Source: Pyricularia pennisetigena | Lineage: Eukaryota; Ascomycota; Sordariomycetes; Magnaporthales; Pyriculariaceae | Direction of reading: 5' to 3' | Assembly: GCF_004337985.1 (NCBI RefSeq) | Contig: NC_043744.1 | Location: 746,730-810,729 of the forward strand | DNA: 64,000 nt | Part shown: positions 44,478 through 54,781 of the stretch, in pieces | Layout: each line of letters opens with the position of its first letter | Position numbering within the stretch: the first letter of the stretch is position 1 | Made by a program: the position numbers and the translations under genes | Notes under the pieces: model-generated | Seen by the model: the letters and a program-made list of their open reading frames with translations, nothing else | The model's database searches: none | Told to the model about the DNA's origin: nothing

Positions 44478-45668
44478 TCATTCGTTGTTTGTCCGCCACA
44501 CCAACTTTTCCCCGCTAACTCCATCCCTTAACGCGTCAAGTGCTTTCTCGCCTCTTTCCAACATGGTCTTCCCTTCAATCACACGATATCTTTGTGGTCG
44601 GACTATGCCTTGGACCAGTGCCTCGGGCACGATCTGCGATGCGAGCTTCTCTCTGAAGAACTCGCTGTTCTGTTGACAATCATAAAACTTTAGCTTGGAA
44701 CCGACCCTGTGGGCATTTTCAGCTCCCAGGAACAGCATCGAACTTACCTTGTAAACGAAAAATGTCCGCACTCCCCGTAAGCTGACTCCATCGTTCCACT
44801 TGTTGTGTCCATGAACCTCCATTGAGTACTCAGGGGCTTGGGTTTGCGTTGGCATCTTCAAAATAACGGGAATCATGACAGCAACTGTGCTTCCCTTTTC
44901 CGCGACCTTGGAGATGTGTTCGAGCGTCCCCGAGACGGACCCGATGCAGTCAACAATCATTGGAATCGTGGGCTTCGCATCCCCCCTGATCCGCCGACCC
45001 GCCTCCATCAGCAATTTGGTGATCTCGGGATCCCGATAGTCGAAGCACTCTGTCGCTCCGAGCTCCCGGAGGTACTCATGATGGACAGGGCTAGCAGTCG
45101 CCAAAACGTGCCTGTATCCGTAGAACTTGAGCAGCTCGACCGTGAACTGCCCAACGCTTGACGCGGCTCCCCACACCAGAATCGGCTCCGCGGCCCTTGG
45201 AGGGACATAGCCCTCGGGCTTGGGCCAAGGTGTCGGCAGCCCGAGGTCAAAGCCGATGGTGTTGAAAGCGGTAATCAAATTTTCCGGCACTGTGGCCACC
45301 TGCTCCATGGAGAATCCTTCCGGAATGTGCGCAAACAGCCAGTCCGGCGCTGTGACATATTCTTGGTGCGCTCTCTGCTCCTGGCTCTCGAAAGCCCACC
45401 CGAATACTCTGTCGCCAGGCTTGAAGCGAGTTACGTCTGGTCCCACCTCGGAGACGATGCCTACGGTCGTTGCGCCCATGCATTCGTCGCCATGGACCAA
45501 AAGTCCGCCGTCCGCGCGGTGCAAGTCCAACGGCGTCGACGCAGTGAAGCTGCTACGGATCAAGATCTCATTGCCTCGAGGGGGTCGTGTTAGACGTTGC
45601 TGGATCTGCAGGGGCGCTCGGGGCGCAACTGTGACCAGGGCTGCGTGCGTTTGGTCGAAAGGTGACAT
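44478..45668 (-). CDS. MDR-superfamily oxidoreductase (ToxD / enoyl-reductase-like)
   Basis: Two exons, 45668-44748 and 44669-44478, give 370 aa. The GroES-like N-terminal half ends in FKPGDRVFGW. The NAD(P) Rossmann site is LVWGAASSVGQFTVELLKFYG, and GATECFDYRD follows. No Cys/His zinc ligands are present, so it is the zinc-free quinone/enoyl reductase branch, to which fungal ToxD and LovC-type trans-acting enoyl reductases belong. The 78-nt intron is a multiple of three and contains no stop, so unspliced message would insert 26 residues after FFVYK. There is no PKS nearby, which argues for a stand-alone role. Substrate unknown. Confidence 0.9.
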   Translation of the reverse strand: MSPFDQTHAALVTVAPRAPLQIQQRLTRPPRGNEILIRSSFTASTPLDLHRADGGLLVHGDECMGATTVGIVSEVGPDVTRFKPGDRVFGWAFESQEQRAHQEYVTAPDWLFAHIPEGFSMEQVATVPENLITAFNTIGFDLGLPTPWPKPEGYVPPRAAEPILVWGAASSVGQFTVELLKFYGYRHVLATASPVHHEYLRELGATECFDYRDPEITKLLMEAGRRIRGDAKPTIPMIVDCIGSVSGTLEHISKVAEKGSTVAVMIPVILKMPTQTQAPEYSMEVHGHNKWNDGVSLRGVRTFFVYKVSSMLFLGAENAHRVGSKLKFYDCQQNSEFFREKLASQIVPEALVQGIVRPQRYRVIEGKTMLERGEKALDALRDGVSGEKLVWRTNNE

Positions 45669-45867
45669 GGTTTCGGGTTCGTTCGTATATTTCTCTGGTG
45701 AAGCGCGCAAGACCTGAACGACGAAGCGTAACCATCATGCTCGCCAGCGTCTCGTCCTCGTCCTTAAAAAATATGGCATTTGGGTCGACGTATCACTGAA
45801 ACAGTGGTAACACCAAGTAATTTGTAATCTTCTTGTATTTGTCATCATCTGAGTGCAGTCTGAAAAN

Positions 45868-45907
<40 letters not shown>

Positions 45908-46348
45908 GATGCAGGAGCATATCCAGCCCGTTGTATTTCGCATGGTGCGGAGAGAAAACGGGCATTGTCAGCAATAAGAATACTATTGTTGGTGGTAAGT
46001 GTCCATAATTTGGTGTAATTCTGATGTGGAGCGTTGTGGCTCCAAAGAATCATCGTCAGAAGTCGCCTAGCCAGGGGCTTCCATCCGGGTCCATGAGTTT
46101 CTATGACTATAAGAGTTTGAAGGCAGTATTACAAATATAAAATATATTTGCATCATAAACCAGAAAAGAGGTGGCTCTGCCTTGCGTTGCATCATTCTAT
46201 ATAACTAAACCGGAATGCATCATTTCCCCCCATCCCCAAAATCTTGGGACGTTATGACACCGACGTGAATACGAGAAACACATTACGCAGCTGAGCACCT
46301 GGGAACGGATTGCCCAACTCGCTACCAGATCCGAAGTAAATCCTCTTT
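45669..46348. other. intergenic with a contig join
   Basis: Single N at 45867, then about 39 A up to 45906. This resembles the join at 10924 but without duplicated sequence. No gene is seen. Confidence 0.7.
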
Positions 46349-46711
46349 TCAACCACTGCAAGCACCAGCTTTTGCTCGTTTGCCGCCGAAATCTGTGATG
46401 GGCAACCAAGCTCGATATTCTAATTGAATCAGTTCTCCTGTCGTTATGTTTATTACCTGGAGAATAATCTCATATAGACTTGAATAATTCACTTTGAAAT
46501 AGATTGTATTCCGAAAACGATGGAGCCTAGATCCTGGCAAGTTTGGATCGCCTGGCAGACCTAGGGTGTTCATTTTCAATGGGCCGATTAGCGCGGGGAA
46601 GATGATGCCAAGTGGGTTTGAACGTCGCATGCTTTGTGGATAGTCCCCTGAATTGATGCAATCGGTCCCTGGAGCATCCTGAGCACAGCCAATTTTTCGA
46701 TCCACCGACAT
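46349..46711 (-). CDS. small hypothetical ORF, doubtful
   Basis: 120 codons from an ATG. The residue mix is plausible (Pro/Leu/Ile, RNTIYFKVNYSSLYEIILQ) and there is no low complexity, but no family is recognised. A GTAATA just after LQ is a possible donor. The flanks are AT-rich. It could be a decayed or lineage-specific gene, or chance. Confidence 0.3.
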   Translation of the reverse strand: MSVDRKIGCAQDAPGTDCINSGDYPQSMRRSNPLGIIFPALIGPLKMNTLGLPGDPNLPGSRLHRFRNTIYFKVNYSSLYEIILQVINITTGELIQLEYRAWLPITDFGGKRAKAGACSG

Positions 46712-46835
46712 CTTGTCAAATTGAGAGTCGGGTCAACCTCTATACTTATGAATTCAAAGGGCTCCGTGTATATTTGCCTGTTCCACTTTGATCTGCCTCT
46801 TCTCAGAAACTCACCTCAGACAATTGACCACAACA

Positions 46836-47911
46836 ATGGCTGGTAAGCTATGGTTCCAGGAAGCGCGTCGGCGACTGCTAGGACGGACCGGCGCAGACTC
46901 AGATAGAATAGAACGTCCCACGCCAGCAGCGAAAGACACGGCAACTGCAGATCCCGAACCGCAAGACACGAACCGTCCAGCGAACCGAGATACAACCCGC
47001 GGTGAACTCGAGTCCACGACCGATGAGCAACTCTCGGCCCTCTTCTTTACGCGACTGCCTCCCGAGCTACGTCGCATGATCTACGCCCAGGTCTGGTCCC
47101 ACACAGCCGGCAACGGCCGCATGCACCTGGACTCGGGCGGTAGCGCAGACGCTCCTCTACGGCATGTACCTTGCGTTGTAGGCCACGTACAGCAGGGGGC
47201 TGTCAACGCGGGCGGTGCGCTGCAACCTGAGCAGGGGATGCTGTGGTGGACGCAAAACCAGCTGCTCGCGCTGCACTGGGCCGCGCATGCAGAATGTGCC
47301 AGGGCGAGCCGTCTAAGGCCAATACGGGATACCAGTGTGCCTGATCCACAGGATGAGGAAGAGAAGCGGGGGCAAGGGGCGTTCATGCCTTTGTTCCTGA
47401 CCTGCAAACGAATGTAGGCTGTCCACTACTCGGCCGGAAGCTCCTATGATAATCGAGGCAATGGTTTGTTTAAGTTGCTCACCAGTCCTGCAGGTACTCA
47501 GAGTCAATAACAACGCTCTTTGAGACGACCACCCTTATCTTCCAGTCATCGCTCGACGCGACGTCCTTCTTCACGCCCCCGAAAGACCGTCTACCCAACC
47601 GCTACTTCCCAACACTGCGATCAATAGAGATTAACCTTGCCTACGAGTACGACCATGTATACCTACACAGCATTGCAAATCCGGAGGGGCATCCCAGACT
47701 CCCAGGTGCCGATGGCGTGGTGGTTGGAATGGCCGCGTGGGACCGACTCGTCAGGGCCCTTGCGGCGGCCGTCCCGGAACTGGGCGGTTTGGAAGTGTTC
47801 ATCAGCGGCATGCCGCCGATGGGGAAACGTGCATTCGCGGACACGTTTGACTCTGTGGGGTGGAGACCCAACAGGTTGAGGTTGCAGTTCCCGACGAATT
47901 TACAGCGGTGA
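46836..47911 (+). CDS. F-box-like / DUF7730-type fungal protein
   Basis: Two exons, 46836-47413 and 47494-47911, give 331 aa. After a disordered 70-residue start rich in Arg/Thr/Ala, FFTRLPPELRRMIYAQVW is the LPxELR-Iy helix found at the start of the large fungal family of F-box-like proteins. FMPLFLTCKRMYSESI (spanning the splice) and the LRSIEINLAY strand complete the typical pattern. Such proteins are numerous in moulds, and few have a known role; some are substrate adaptors of SCF ubiquitin ligases. The GTAGGC donor / GCAG acceptor junction is supported by keeping CKRMYSESITTLF in frame. No signal peptide. Confidence 0.8.
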
Positions 47912-48670
47912 TCCTAGACCAGTTGCCCGGAAGCACCAAGCACCAGCAGTTGGTTGGCATATGCAATCGCAGAGGAGCCTAAAAGCAGTTTGCTGATGCC
48001 AGGAGATTCACCGGCTTGGTATAGGCCAAGCATTAGAGCTCCGGCTTGTGAGATTGCCTCCCCACAACTACGCCATAGCGGGTACAGGCGATGGTTACCC
48101 TGGATGAACTTGCAGCACCAAAGCAGCATAATTGCAACCCGTTCTTTTAAACGGCCGCGATTACATACCATCAAATCTACGCAGAGCATCAGAGCATTCA
48201 CAATCGCTCGCGGGAGCCAGGCGACAGAACGGGCAACATCACCCCCAAACACGATGATCAAAGGGTCGATCTGTGGATCCCTCATCGGACATGTAGGGTT
48301 CAAACAAGCTTGCGGGCCCTGCATATATGGGGAAGCGGCAATCAATGGGAGAGGGACCGCCGTGATTATGGTCAAGCGAAAGTACTGAGGACCAGGTACT
48401 GAAGCTAGCGACTGCAGAATGCCAGATTCTAGACCTGGAGCTAGTAATAAATGGCGGGTACAGGGAGCCTTGGCGACTAGCTGTTGCTAAAAGTTGGTGT
48501 GCTGCAAGGAGCTGCCATAGTCGATTGATTCTATTGGATGACATCATTACTCGTTTTGGCGTGGTGTGCCGGGCTTGGGTAAAGTCAAATAAATCCTACA
48601 GGGGTGAATAACGTAGCATCTGGAAGACTGAATGTGACACTCATTCAACTGACTGTACCTAGATGCCAAG
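47912..48670. other. intergenic
   Basis: 759 bp. A 153-codon minus-strand frame at 47914-48375 is hydrophobic but has no recognisable domain, and is not called. Confidence 0.5.
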
Positions 48671-50405
48671 ATGGCAATTTTGGGACGGAGAAGGCAGTGG
48701 AATAAGCAGACAGAAAGTGAAGGTACAAACACTGCGCGGCACACGAGGGGTGACAGGCAGTCAGCAATGTCCTCGTCTACTCAAGAAGCTGCGTCACAAG
48801 ACGACAACTACCCCTCCTCGTCAGTACCTCTCCTTGTATCTTGCTCTCCAGACCTGCCCATCTCCAGGTCCCGCTCTCAATCGCCGGCACACCTAGCATC
48901 GAACAGCAGTCGCTTTTCACCTTCCTGTAACCGTCGCAGGTCCATACAGTACGGGACTATGCCTCGATTTGGGTCCATGTTTCGCCGCCGGCCGCGCGAT
49001 AACAATGAGTCCCCAGAACTTCCAACGCACAATCGCCATTGGAGGCGCGGGCGCGCTGGCCGCGATCGCGTCCAGGTCGAGTCATATACTATGAAGAAAC
49101 GCCCACCTTTCCTTGAATGGCTCAAGATATCAGCGCTTGATATTGTCACTCTCATAGTTATGGCTGTTCTTTCTTACGTTGTGAGTGAAACAAATCGTGA
49201 GGGCCCGTAGTGGGGTTCTTCCTGTGCGGTTTGTGGCAGGTATGCTAATACCGTGCGACATTTTCCCATTCTTTCAGTTCTTCTCTCGCGAGGCAGTCGG
49301 CCACAGGACTTTCCCAGTTACATTCACTCAATCAACCACCAGCTCCCCGAGCATCTCCACACGAGGATCTGGCGACATTGTGTATCCCCAATTCGCACAC
49401 CCCTATCGCCCTCAAATCATCTCGTCGGAACAAGCCGGCGTCATGGCTATCGCCACCCCCATAATTGTCTTTTTGCTGGCCCAGATCCGCATTCGATCTT
49501 TCTGGGATCTCAACAATAGCATTTTCGGTCTCCTCTATGCTGTCGTCGGAGGGACGCTGTTTCAAGTCATCATAAAATGGCTGATAGGTGGTCTTCGCCC
49601 CAATTTTCTCGATGTTTGCAAGCCCGACATATCGAGAGCCAGCAGGCCTGGTGGGAACTCGACTGGTCTAGAGGGGACAGGCTTCGGCGGCATCATGTAT
49701 ACCTTTGAGATTTGCTCCGCTCTGGACGACCAGGAGAAGCGGAGAGGTGTATTCAACGCGCTGCAATCCTTCCCATCGGGCCATACCACGACCTCGTTTG
49801 CCGGTTTTATATTCCTTTATCTTTATCTGAACGCCAAGCTCAAGGTCTTTTCCAACTACCACCCTTCGTTTTGGAAACTGGCCTTAACGTACGCGCCTGT
49901 TCTGTGCGCGACTCTCATCGCTGGCTCCCTCACCGTCGACCAAAGTCACAACTGGTACGACGTTGTGGCGGGTGGGATAATCGGCACGGTGTTTGCTTTT
50001 TCAGCATACAGGACCGTGTATGCTGCTGTTTGGGACTGGCGCATTAATCACATCCCTCTCCACCGGGAGGAACCGCTCATTTTTGACGGTAAAACCGTGG
50101 GGCTGAGGTGGACCATGACTAGGAAGGCCGGCTGGGGCAAGCCTGCCAAGGCGTCAAGGGGAGGCCCGGATAAGCATTTGCCCCCCGCGCCGGTTACCGA
50201 AGCCAGGACTCGATATTCTATGTCACCGGGAAGGACGGGGGAGGTTGTAATTCCCGTGGAGACGGGTGCCGCTGCGTCCGATCCACCCCCAGCTCCATTC
50301 GCCTCCAGACCTCGCAGCGGGTCCGACATGAGCATTCCGAGAAAGGCGGTTGGGTCGGGGAACAATCGGCACAGCCGACATATGTCTGGCGATGATATGG
50401 TTTAA
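48671..50405 (+). CDS. PAP2-family membrane lipid phosphatase (DPP1/LPP-like)
   Basis: Two exons, 48671-49180 and 49278-50405, give up to 545 aa. The first 145 residues are disordered (Ser/Arg-rich); a later in-frame ATG at 48767 could be the true start. The membrane part has helices SALDIVTLIVMAVLSYV (split at its end by the intron), MAIATPIIVFLLAQI, LYAVVGGTLFQ and more. The three PAP2 motifs are present: KWLIGGLRP, FPSGHTT, and SLTVDQSHNWYDVVAG with the catalytic His/Asp. Dpp1/Lpp1 proteins remove phosphate from diacylglycerol pyrophosphate and phosphatidate in vacuole or Golgi membranes. The C-terminal 110 residues are a disordered tail. Long tails on both sides are unusual for this family. 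Confidence 0.9.
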
Positions 50406-51387
50406 CGTTTCCGGTGTGTTTGCTTCTTTCTTCTCTTGGCTTTTCGCGGCCACACCCTCTACTCTACATGTCTATAATTTTTATTTCCTAAAGACTATCG
50501 ACCATTTGCCTGGCTAGGCAACACGCGCGTCGGGCCTGGAGCTTACTAGACTGTCTGCTCTTCAATTCCGTCCGTTATGAGCTGTGAAGCTTTGCTTCAC
50601 GAATCCACATTTTGATGGACAAACCTGGAGTGGTATGGTGGGACATCCATCCGGGCCTAGCTTTTTCACCAAGATCAACTTGTATCATATCGCAATCAGG
50701 AACCTGGCATTGAATACAAAATATCCATTCACCTGGAAATAAGCTGTCTCTCAAAAGAATTATGCAGCTCAAACAGCGAATAACATTTTGTGGCCGCTTT
50801 TCCCGTACATACTAGGGAGCGGACGCACCCTTCACGGGCTGACTAGGTGAACTTTGCTAGGTAAAGACAGTGAAGATTTGAGGCAAACATTCCCATATAT
50901 GTTGGTTTCAGACTGCGAAGGTCTCCAGGGACGGCTGCCCGTGCTGTATCAGGGCAAAGAAACAATGCGGCCAACTATTAAAGCCACAGTCCGCACAGAA
51001 TAATTAAAACCCCAAAAAAAGAACGAGATACCATATTTTCAAACTAGCAGCGACCCCCGGTGGCGAATTAGGCCTGGATGCGCAAGCAAGAGAGTGTCAT
51101 CGGCACCATGGGCAACCGAAAGTGCTCACACGAAACGCCTTTTTTTTTTGTCTTGTCAGCTGGAATCTGCGCTAGATTACATCGTCCGCCGTTAAACTTG
51201 TTGCCGATCGTGGTTCTTGCGTACTGTTGATGTTTTTATCCGCTGATCATTTGAGCAAGCCTATATTTTGGTGGAATCCTATTGGGTCAGCCGTCCATTC
51301 TGCCATTTTTTTTTTTCTCGAAGAGTTCGCCGGCTGATGCAGCTGGTAAACACCGAGTAGGTACTATTTGTTGCTAACCTTGTCGGA
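50406..51387. other. intergenic
   Basis: About 980 bp with no supportable gene. Small T-runs lie near 51140 and 51306. Confidence 0.55.
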
Positions 51388-51726
51388 CTACTTTCTGCAC
51401 TCGGAGGCGCCAACGCTCCTGCGGAACGAGGGTGGCCGGGGCGGCGATGGTGCTGGGGGCTTTCCTGGCGGCTCTGGTGGACCTGTTGGCGGCGATGGTG
51501 CTGGGGGCTTTCCTGGTGGGTCCGTTGGCGGCGATGGTGCTGGCGGCTCTGTTGGACCTGTTGGCGGCGATGGTGCTGGCGGCTTTCCTGGTGGGTCCGT
51601 TGGCGGCGATGGTGCTGGCGGCTTTCCTGGCGGCTCCGTTGGCGGCGATGGTGATATGTATGTTAAAGAGCGAACAAATTTTGGTGGCGGTGGAGCCCAT
51701 GGGAATTGTGGGGGCGGTGGTGGATA
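51388..51726 (-). pseudogene. in-frame coding remnant beyond the premature stop of the Pro-rich protein
   Basis: Past the TGA at 51729-51727 the same frame stays open for 112 more codons, with the same character (PSPPTDPPGKPPA units), and ends in SFRRSVGASECRK and a TAG at 51390-51388. This looks like the original C terminus, cut off by a TGG-to-TGA type change or by a sequencing error. Confidence 0.6.
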
Positions 51727-52749
51727 TCATGGCGGCGGCGGCGGTGGTCCTCCTGGTGGTGGAGGAGGCCCTCCTGGGAATCCTGGAGGTGGAGGAGGCC
51801 CCCCTGGGAATCCTGGAGGAGGTGGTCCTCCCGGTGGAGGTGGAGGAGGCCCTCCGGGGAATCCTGGCGGCGGTTGCCGGCGATCTACCTCCCCTGATAA
51901 GTCTGTGAAAAAGCGAATAAACTTTGGCGGCGGTAGCCCTGGGGGTCCTCCCAGCGTCGGTTGCCGGCGAGCTACTTCCCCTGATATGTCTGTTAAAAAT
52001 TGAACAAGCTCTGGTGGTGGAGGCCCTATGGGTCCAGGAGCCGGCCCCGGGGGCCCTCCCGGAGGAGGTGGTGGTGCAGGTCCTCCCGGGGGTGGTGGTG
52101 GTGCAGGTCCGCCCGGAGGTGGTGGTGCAGGTCCTCCCGGGGGCGGTGGTGGAGGTCCTCCCGGCGGCGGCCTCGGTGGGGGTAGCTGCCGGCGAGCTAC
52201 TTCCCCTGATATGTCTGTTAAAAATTGAACAAGCTCTGGTGGTGGAGGCCCTATGGGTCCAGGAGCTGGCCCCGGAGGCCCTCCCGGAGCAGGTGGTGCA
52301 GGTCCTCCCGGGGGTGGTGGTGCAGGTCCTCCCGGCGGCCTCGGTGGGGGTAGCTGCCGGCGAGCTACTTCCCCTGATATGTCTGTTGAAAAGCGAACAA
52401 GCTCTGGTGGTGGAGGCCCTATGGGTCCAGGAGCTGGCCCCGGGGGCCCTCCCGGAGCAGGTGGTGCAGGTCCTCCCGGGGGTGGTGGTGCAGGTCCTCC
52501 CGGCGGCCTCGGTGCGGGTGGCTGCCGGCGAGCTATCTTCCCTGATGCGTGCATCGAAAAGGGAACGTGAGTGACAAGTCGTCCAATGGAGACTTAATGG
52601 GTCAGGAGCTTATCGTTCACGCTTAGCTTACCTTCAAGATCATATGTGGGACAGTTGCTATCAACTATGCTGCTGCACACCAGGACTGGGGCGGCGACGG
52701 ATCTCACTACCAGGCCCAAAAGGACCCAGTAGAGGCCGAGTGACCTCAT
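51727..52749 (-). CDS. secreted Pro/Gly-rich repeat protein, probably truncated
   Basis: Two exons, 52749-52632 and 52541-51727, give 310 aa to the first stop. Signal peptide of about 20 residues (MRSLGLYWVLLGLVVRSVAA), then PVLVCSSIVDSNCPTYDLE. The rest is five units, each beginning SGEVARRQ-like and continuing PPPRPPGGPAPPPPGGPA..., closing with GPPPPELVQFLTDI. Unit lengths are 168, 168, 225, 87 and about 170 nt, all multiples of three where measured. The splice acceptor (CATCAG|GG) falls exactly at the unit boundary. Every later boundary carries a near-copy of it. Extracellular or wall location is likely; function unknown. The TGA that ends it is followed by an in-frame remnant. Confidence 0.72.
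51890..52560. repeat. tandem repeats, about 87-225 bp units, of the Pro-rich gene
   Basis: Unit boundaries (minus-strand ...TCAG|GG) lie at 52541, 52373, 52205, 51980 and 51893. A further one at about 51653 has lost its AG. Units differ by internal expansion of GGT/CCTCCCGG-type blocks. Boundary spacing is always a multiple of three. Confidence 0.85.
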
Positions 52750-53483
52750 CACAACAAAAGGTGGTTGGACAACAAGCTTCTGAGAACAATCCAAAGCCTG
52801 CGGCTCAAGTATTGCGTCGGTAAGCAAGTTACGCTACGCTCTAAGCATCCGCGAGGGTGTCGAGGAAGCGGATGTCCCATTTTATATTCGAGATGTGCTC
52901 CTGGTTCCCACAATACAAAGTTCAGAGGATCTTCGGGAAAACGCTCAAGAGAAATACCAAGTACCGTCCAAGTCCAGGAAACAGGACCCTAGAGTTTCCC
53001 CGCAACCTGCGGAAAACATGACTCCGGAGCGGTTCATGACAAGGTTGGTGAGATAGTTTCGTTCTTTCGAACGCGCGGGAGCCAAGTTCAGTACAAGACT
53101 AATGAAACCCAGCCTCACCGGACTGGTGCTCCCGCCTCGGTCGGTGCAGAGACTACTGGGACTCGTCACGAGACCTCGACATCACCACCAGATGCTCAGG
53201 AGAAGGGGAGGAAAAATCAATTCTGCTCAGCCACATAGTTGAAGCAATCTAGCACTGACATAAGCTTTGATTACTACGTGTGTGTGTTCTTTTGTTCCCT
53301 CTCGCTCGCTTCAATTGCTACGGGGGGTGAGGGGGTTGCTTTTCGGACGACTCTTCGCATGTGAGGCTTTTATTATATACGTCAGCGTGTTCGATCCTGA
53401 GACTTGGCTTTTCCATTCGATGTTTCTGATGGGATGCGGGGCGGGAGGATTTTTTAGACGCCTGGGGACGCGATGCGCAGTAC

Positions 53484-53504
53484 ATATATATATATATATA
53501 TATA
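53484..53504. repeat. (AT)n microsatellite
   Basis: About ten AT units. Confidence 0.9.
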
Positions 53505-54714
53505 CTTTGTAGTATTAGTTGGACCAACCGCCCGCTCACATCGGATGTCGATGGGAAAAAAAAGCCCTGCTCCGTAAATGTTTCGTCTGACGAAATGCGG
53601 GAGTTTGACTAGCCTGAAGCTACAGCAGTATTGCTACAAGATGAACAAGCACATCTCGCGCGTGTTTTTCTGCAGAATTGCAATGTTCTTTCTGGTCGCG
53701 TCTGTGCTCGGTTCTTATGTTTTATTTGCAGTCGAGATGATGGAATTTGAGGGGGACCACATCTCACACCAGACTGTTCGACAAATTCCGAGGCCTGTAA
53801 ACTGAGCTATATGCGTACATTATACAGGTGTTGGTTCACATTCGGACGCAAAGCCTGTAGTCGCAAAATGAGAGAAACGGCGAGCTTGGCAACCTTGACT
53901 TCGCAAGGCACGCCAAGCACGAGTGTGTGACTACTGTAGACTAAAGCAGAACTCTAAATACCGCATCGATTTCCATATCGACACTGCCAAGGCACACAAT
54001 ACTCGACTTTCTGGAGAGGTCGGGATCGTGGAGAGCCTTTTTTTTTCTTTTCTTTTTTTTTTTTCTTCTTTGGGCCAGGCGTTTCACGGCGTAGGTGTTG
54101 GAGTGCCTCGGGCCCATGCGACGGGGAAAACAAAAGAACCACCCACGTATTCGGAGGAAACTGCTACAGTTCAATTGTTGCACTGGTTGTTGGTCATCAT
54201 TTTGCGACGTCCAACTAGACTAAATGTGGTCTAGACTAGTCTGGTAAAATAAGGTAACAGTGTGTCGGATGCACAAACGAGGCTGAACAAATGCTCCCAC
54301 CAAGCAACAACAATGGAAAGCGTCTAAACACAGTTGCATATCTATCATCTGAATTACCGCCGTTTGATCCATGGCTAGGAGTCTTCTTCCTGATCTTTGC
54401 TACTGTACGTCAGGTGTTTTGTAGTGACCGTTCAAACTCTCCGAGCTCATATGATCAGCCGGACATGGATAGGGAAGGCTCGGAGAATTTTACCACGATG
54501 GACAAGGCGCCTGCCTGGTCAGACTGGGCGATCCGCGTCGACTCGGCAAAAGTTAATATAGCCGATTCCAGACAAGGCTAGGCTGTTCTCCAATAATAAC
54601 TAATACTCATAGTAGTATGTACATTTGCCAAAGTTATACACAGCCCCCTCGAGCTTTGCATACTTGAACTTTCGTTCGCAGGCAAGCATATCCTCCTGTT
54701 TGCCGCCCGCCGGT

Positions 54715-54717
<3 letters not shown>

Positions 54718-54749
<32 letters not shown>

Positions 54750-54768
54750 AAAAGGGGGGGGGGGGGGT
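54718..54768 (+). repeat. A-run followed by G-run
   Basis: About 30 A, then GGAAAA and about 14 G, just beyond the stop of the minus-strand Pro-rich gene. Confidence 0.9.
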
Positions 54769-54781
54769 GGCATCACAGTGA

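Larger units (their letters stand above)
52750..54781. other. 2.0 kb intergenic
   Basis: No gene could be supported. It contains an AT dinucleotide repeat (53484-53504), a T-rich tract (54041-54068) and an A-run followed by a G-run (54718-54768). Short open frames here lack domains and context. Confidence 0.55.

Noticed and set aside
47914..48375. 153-codon hydrophobic ORF on the minus strand
   Set aside because: No domain, no conserved-looking segments, and an equally long frame on the other strand; most likely chance.
51368..52574. Long Gly-rich ORFs on the plus strand (GGxGPPG repeats)
   Set aside because: They are antisense to the Pro-rich gene, which has a signal peptide and a splice site on the minus strand; the plus frames have neither.
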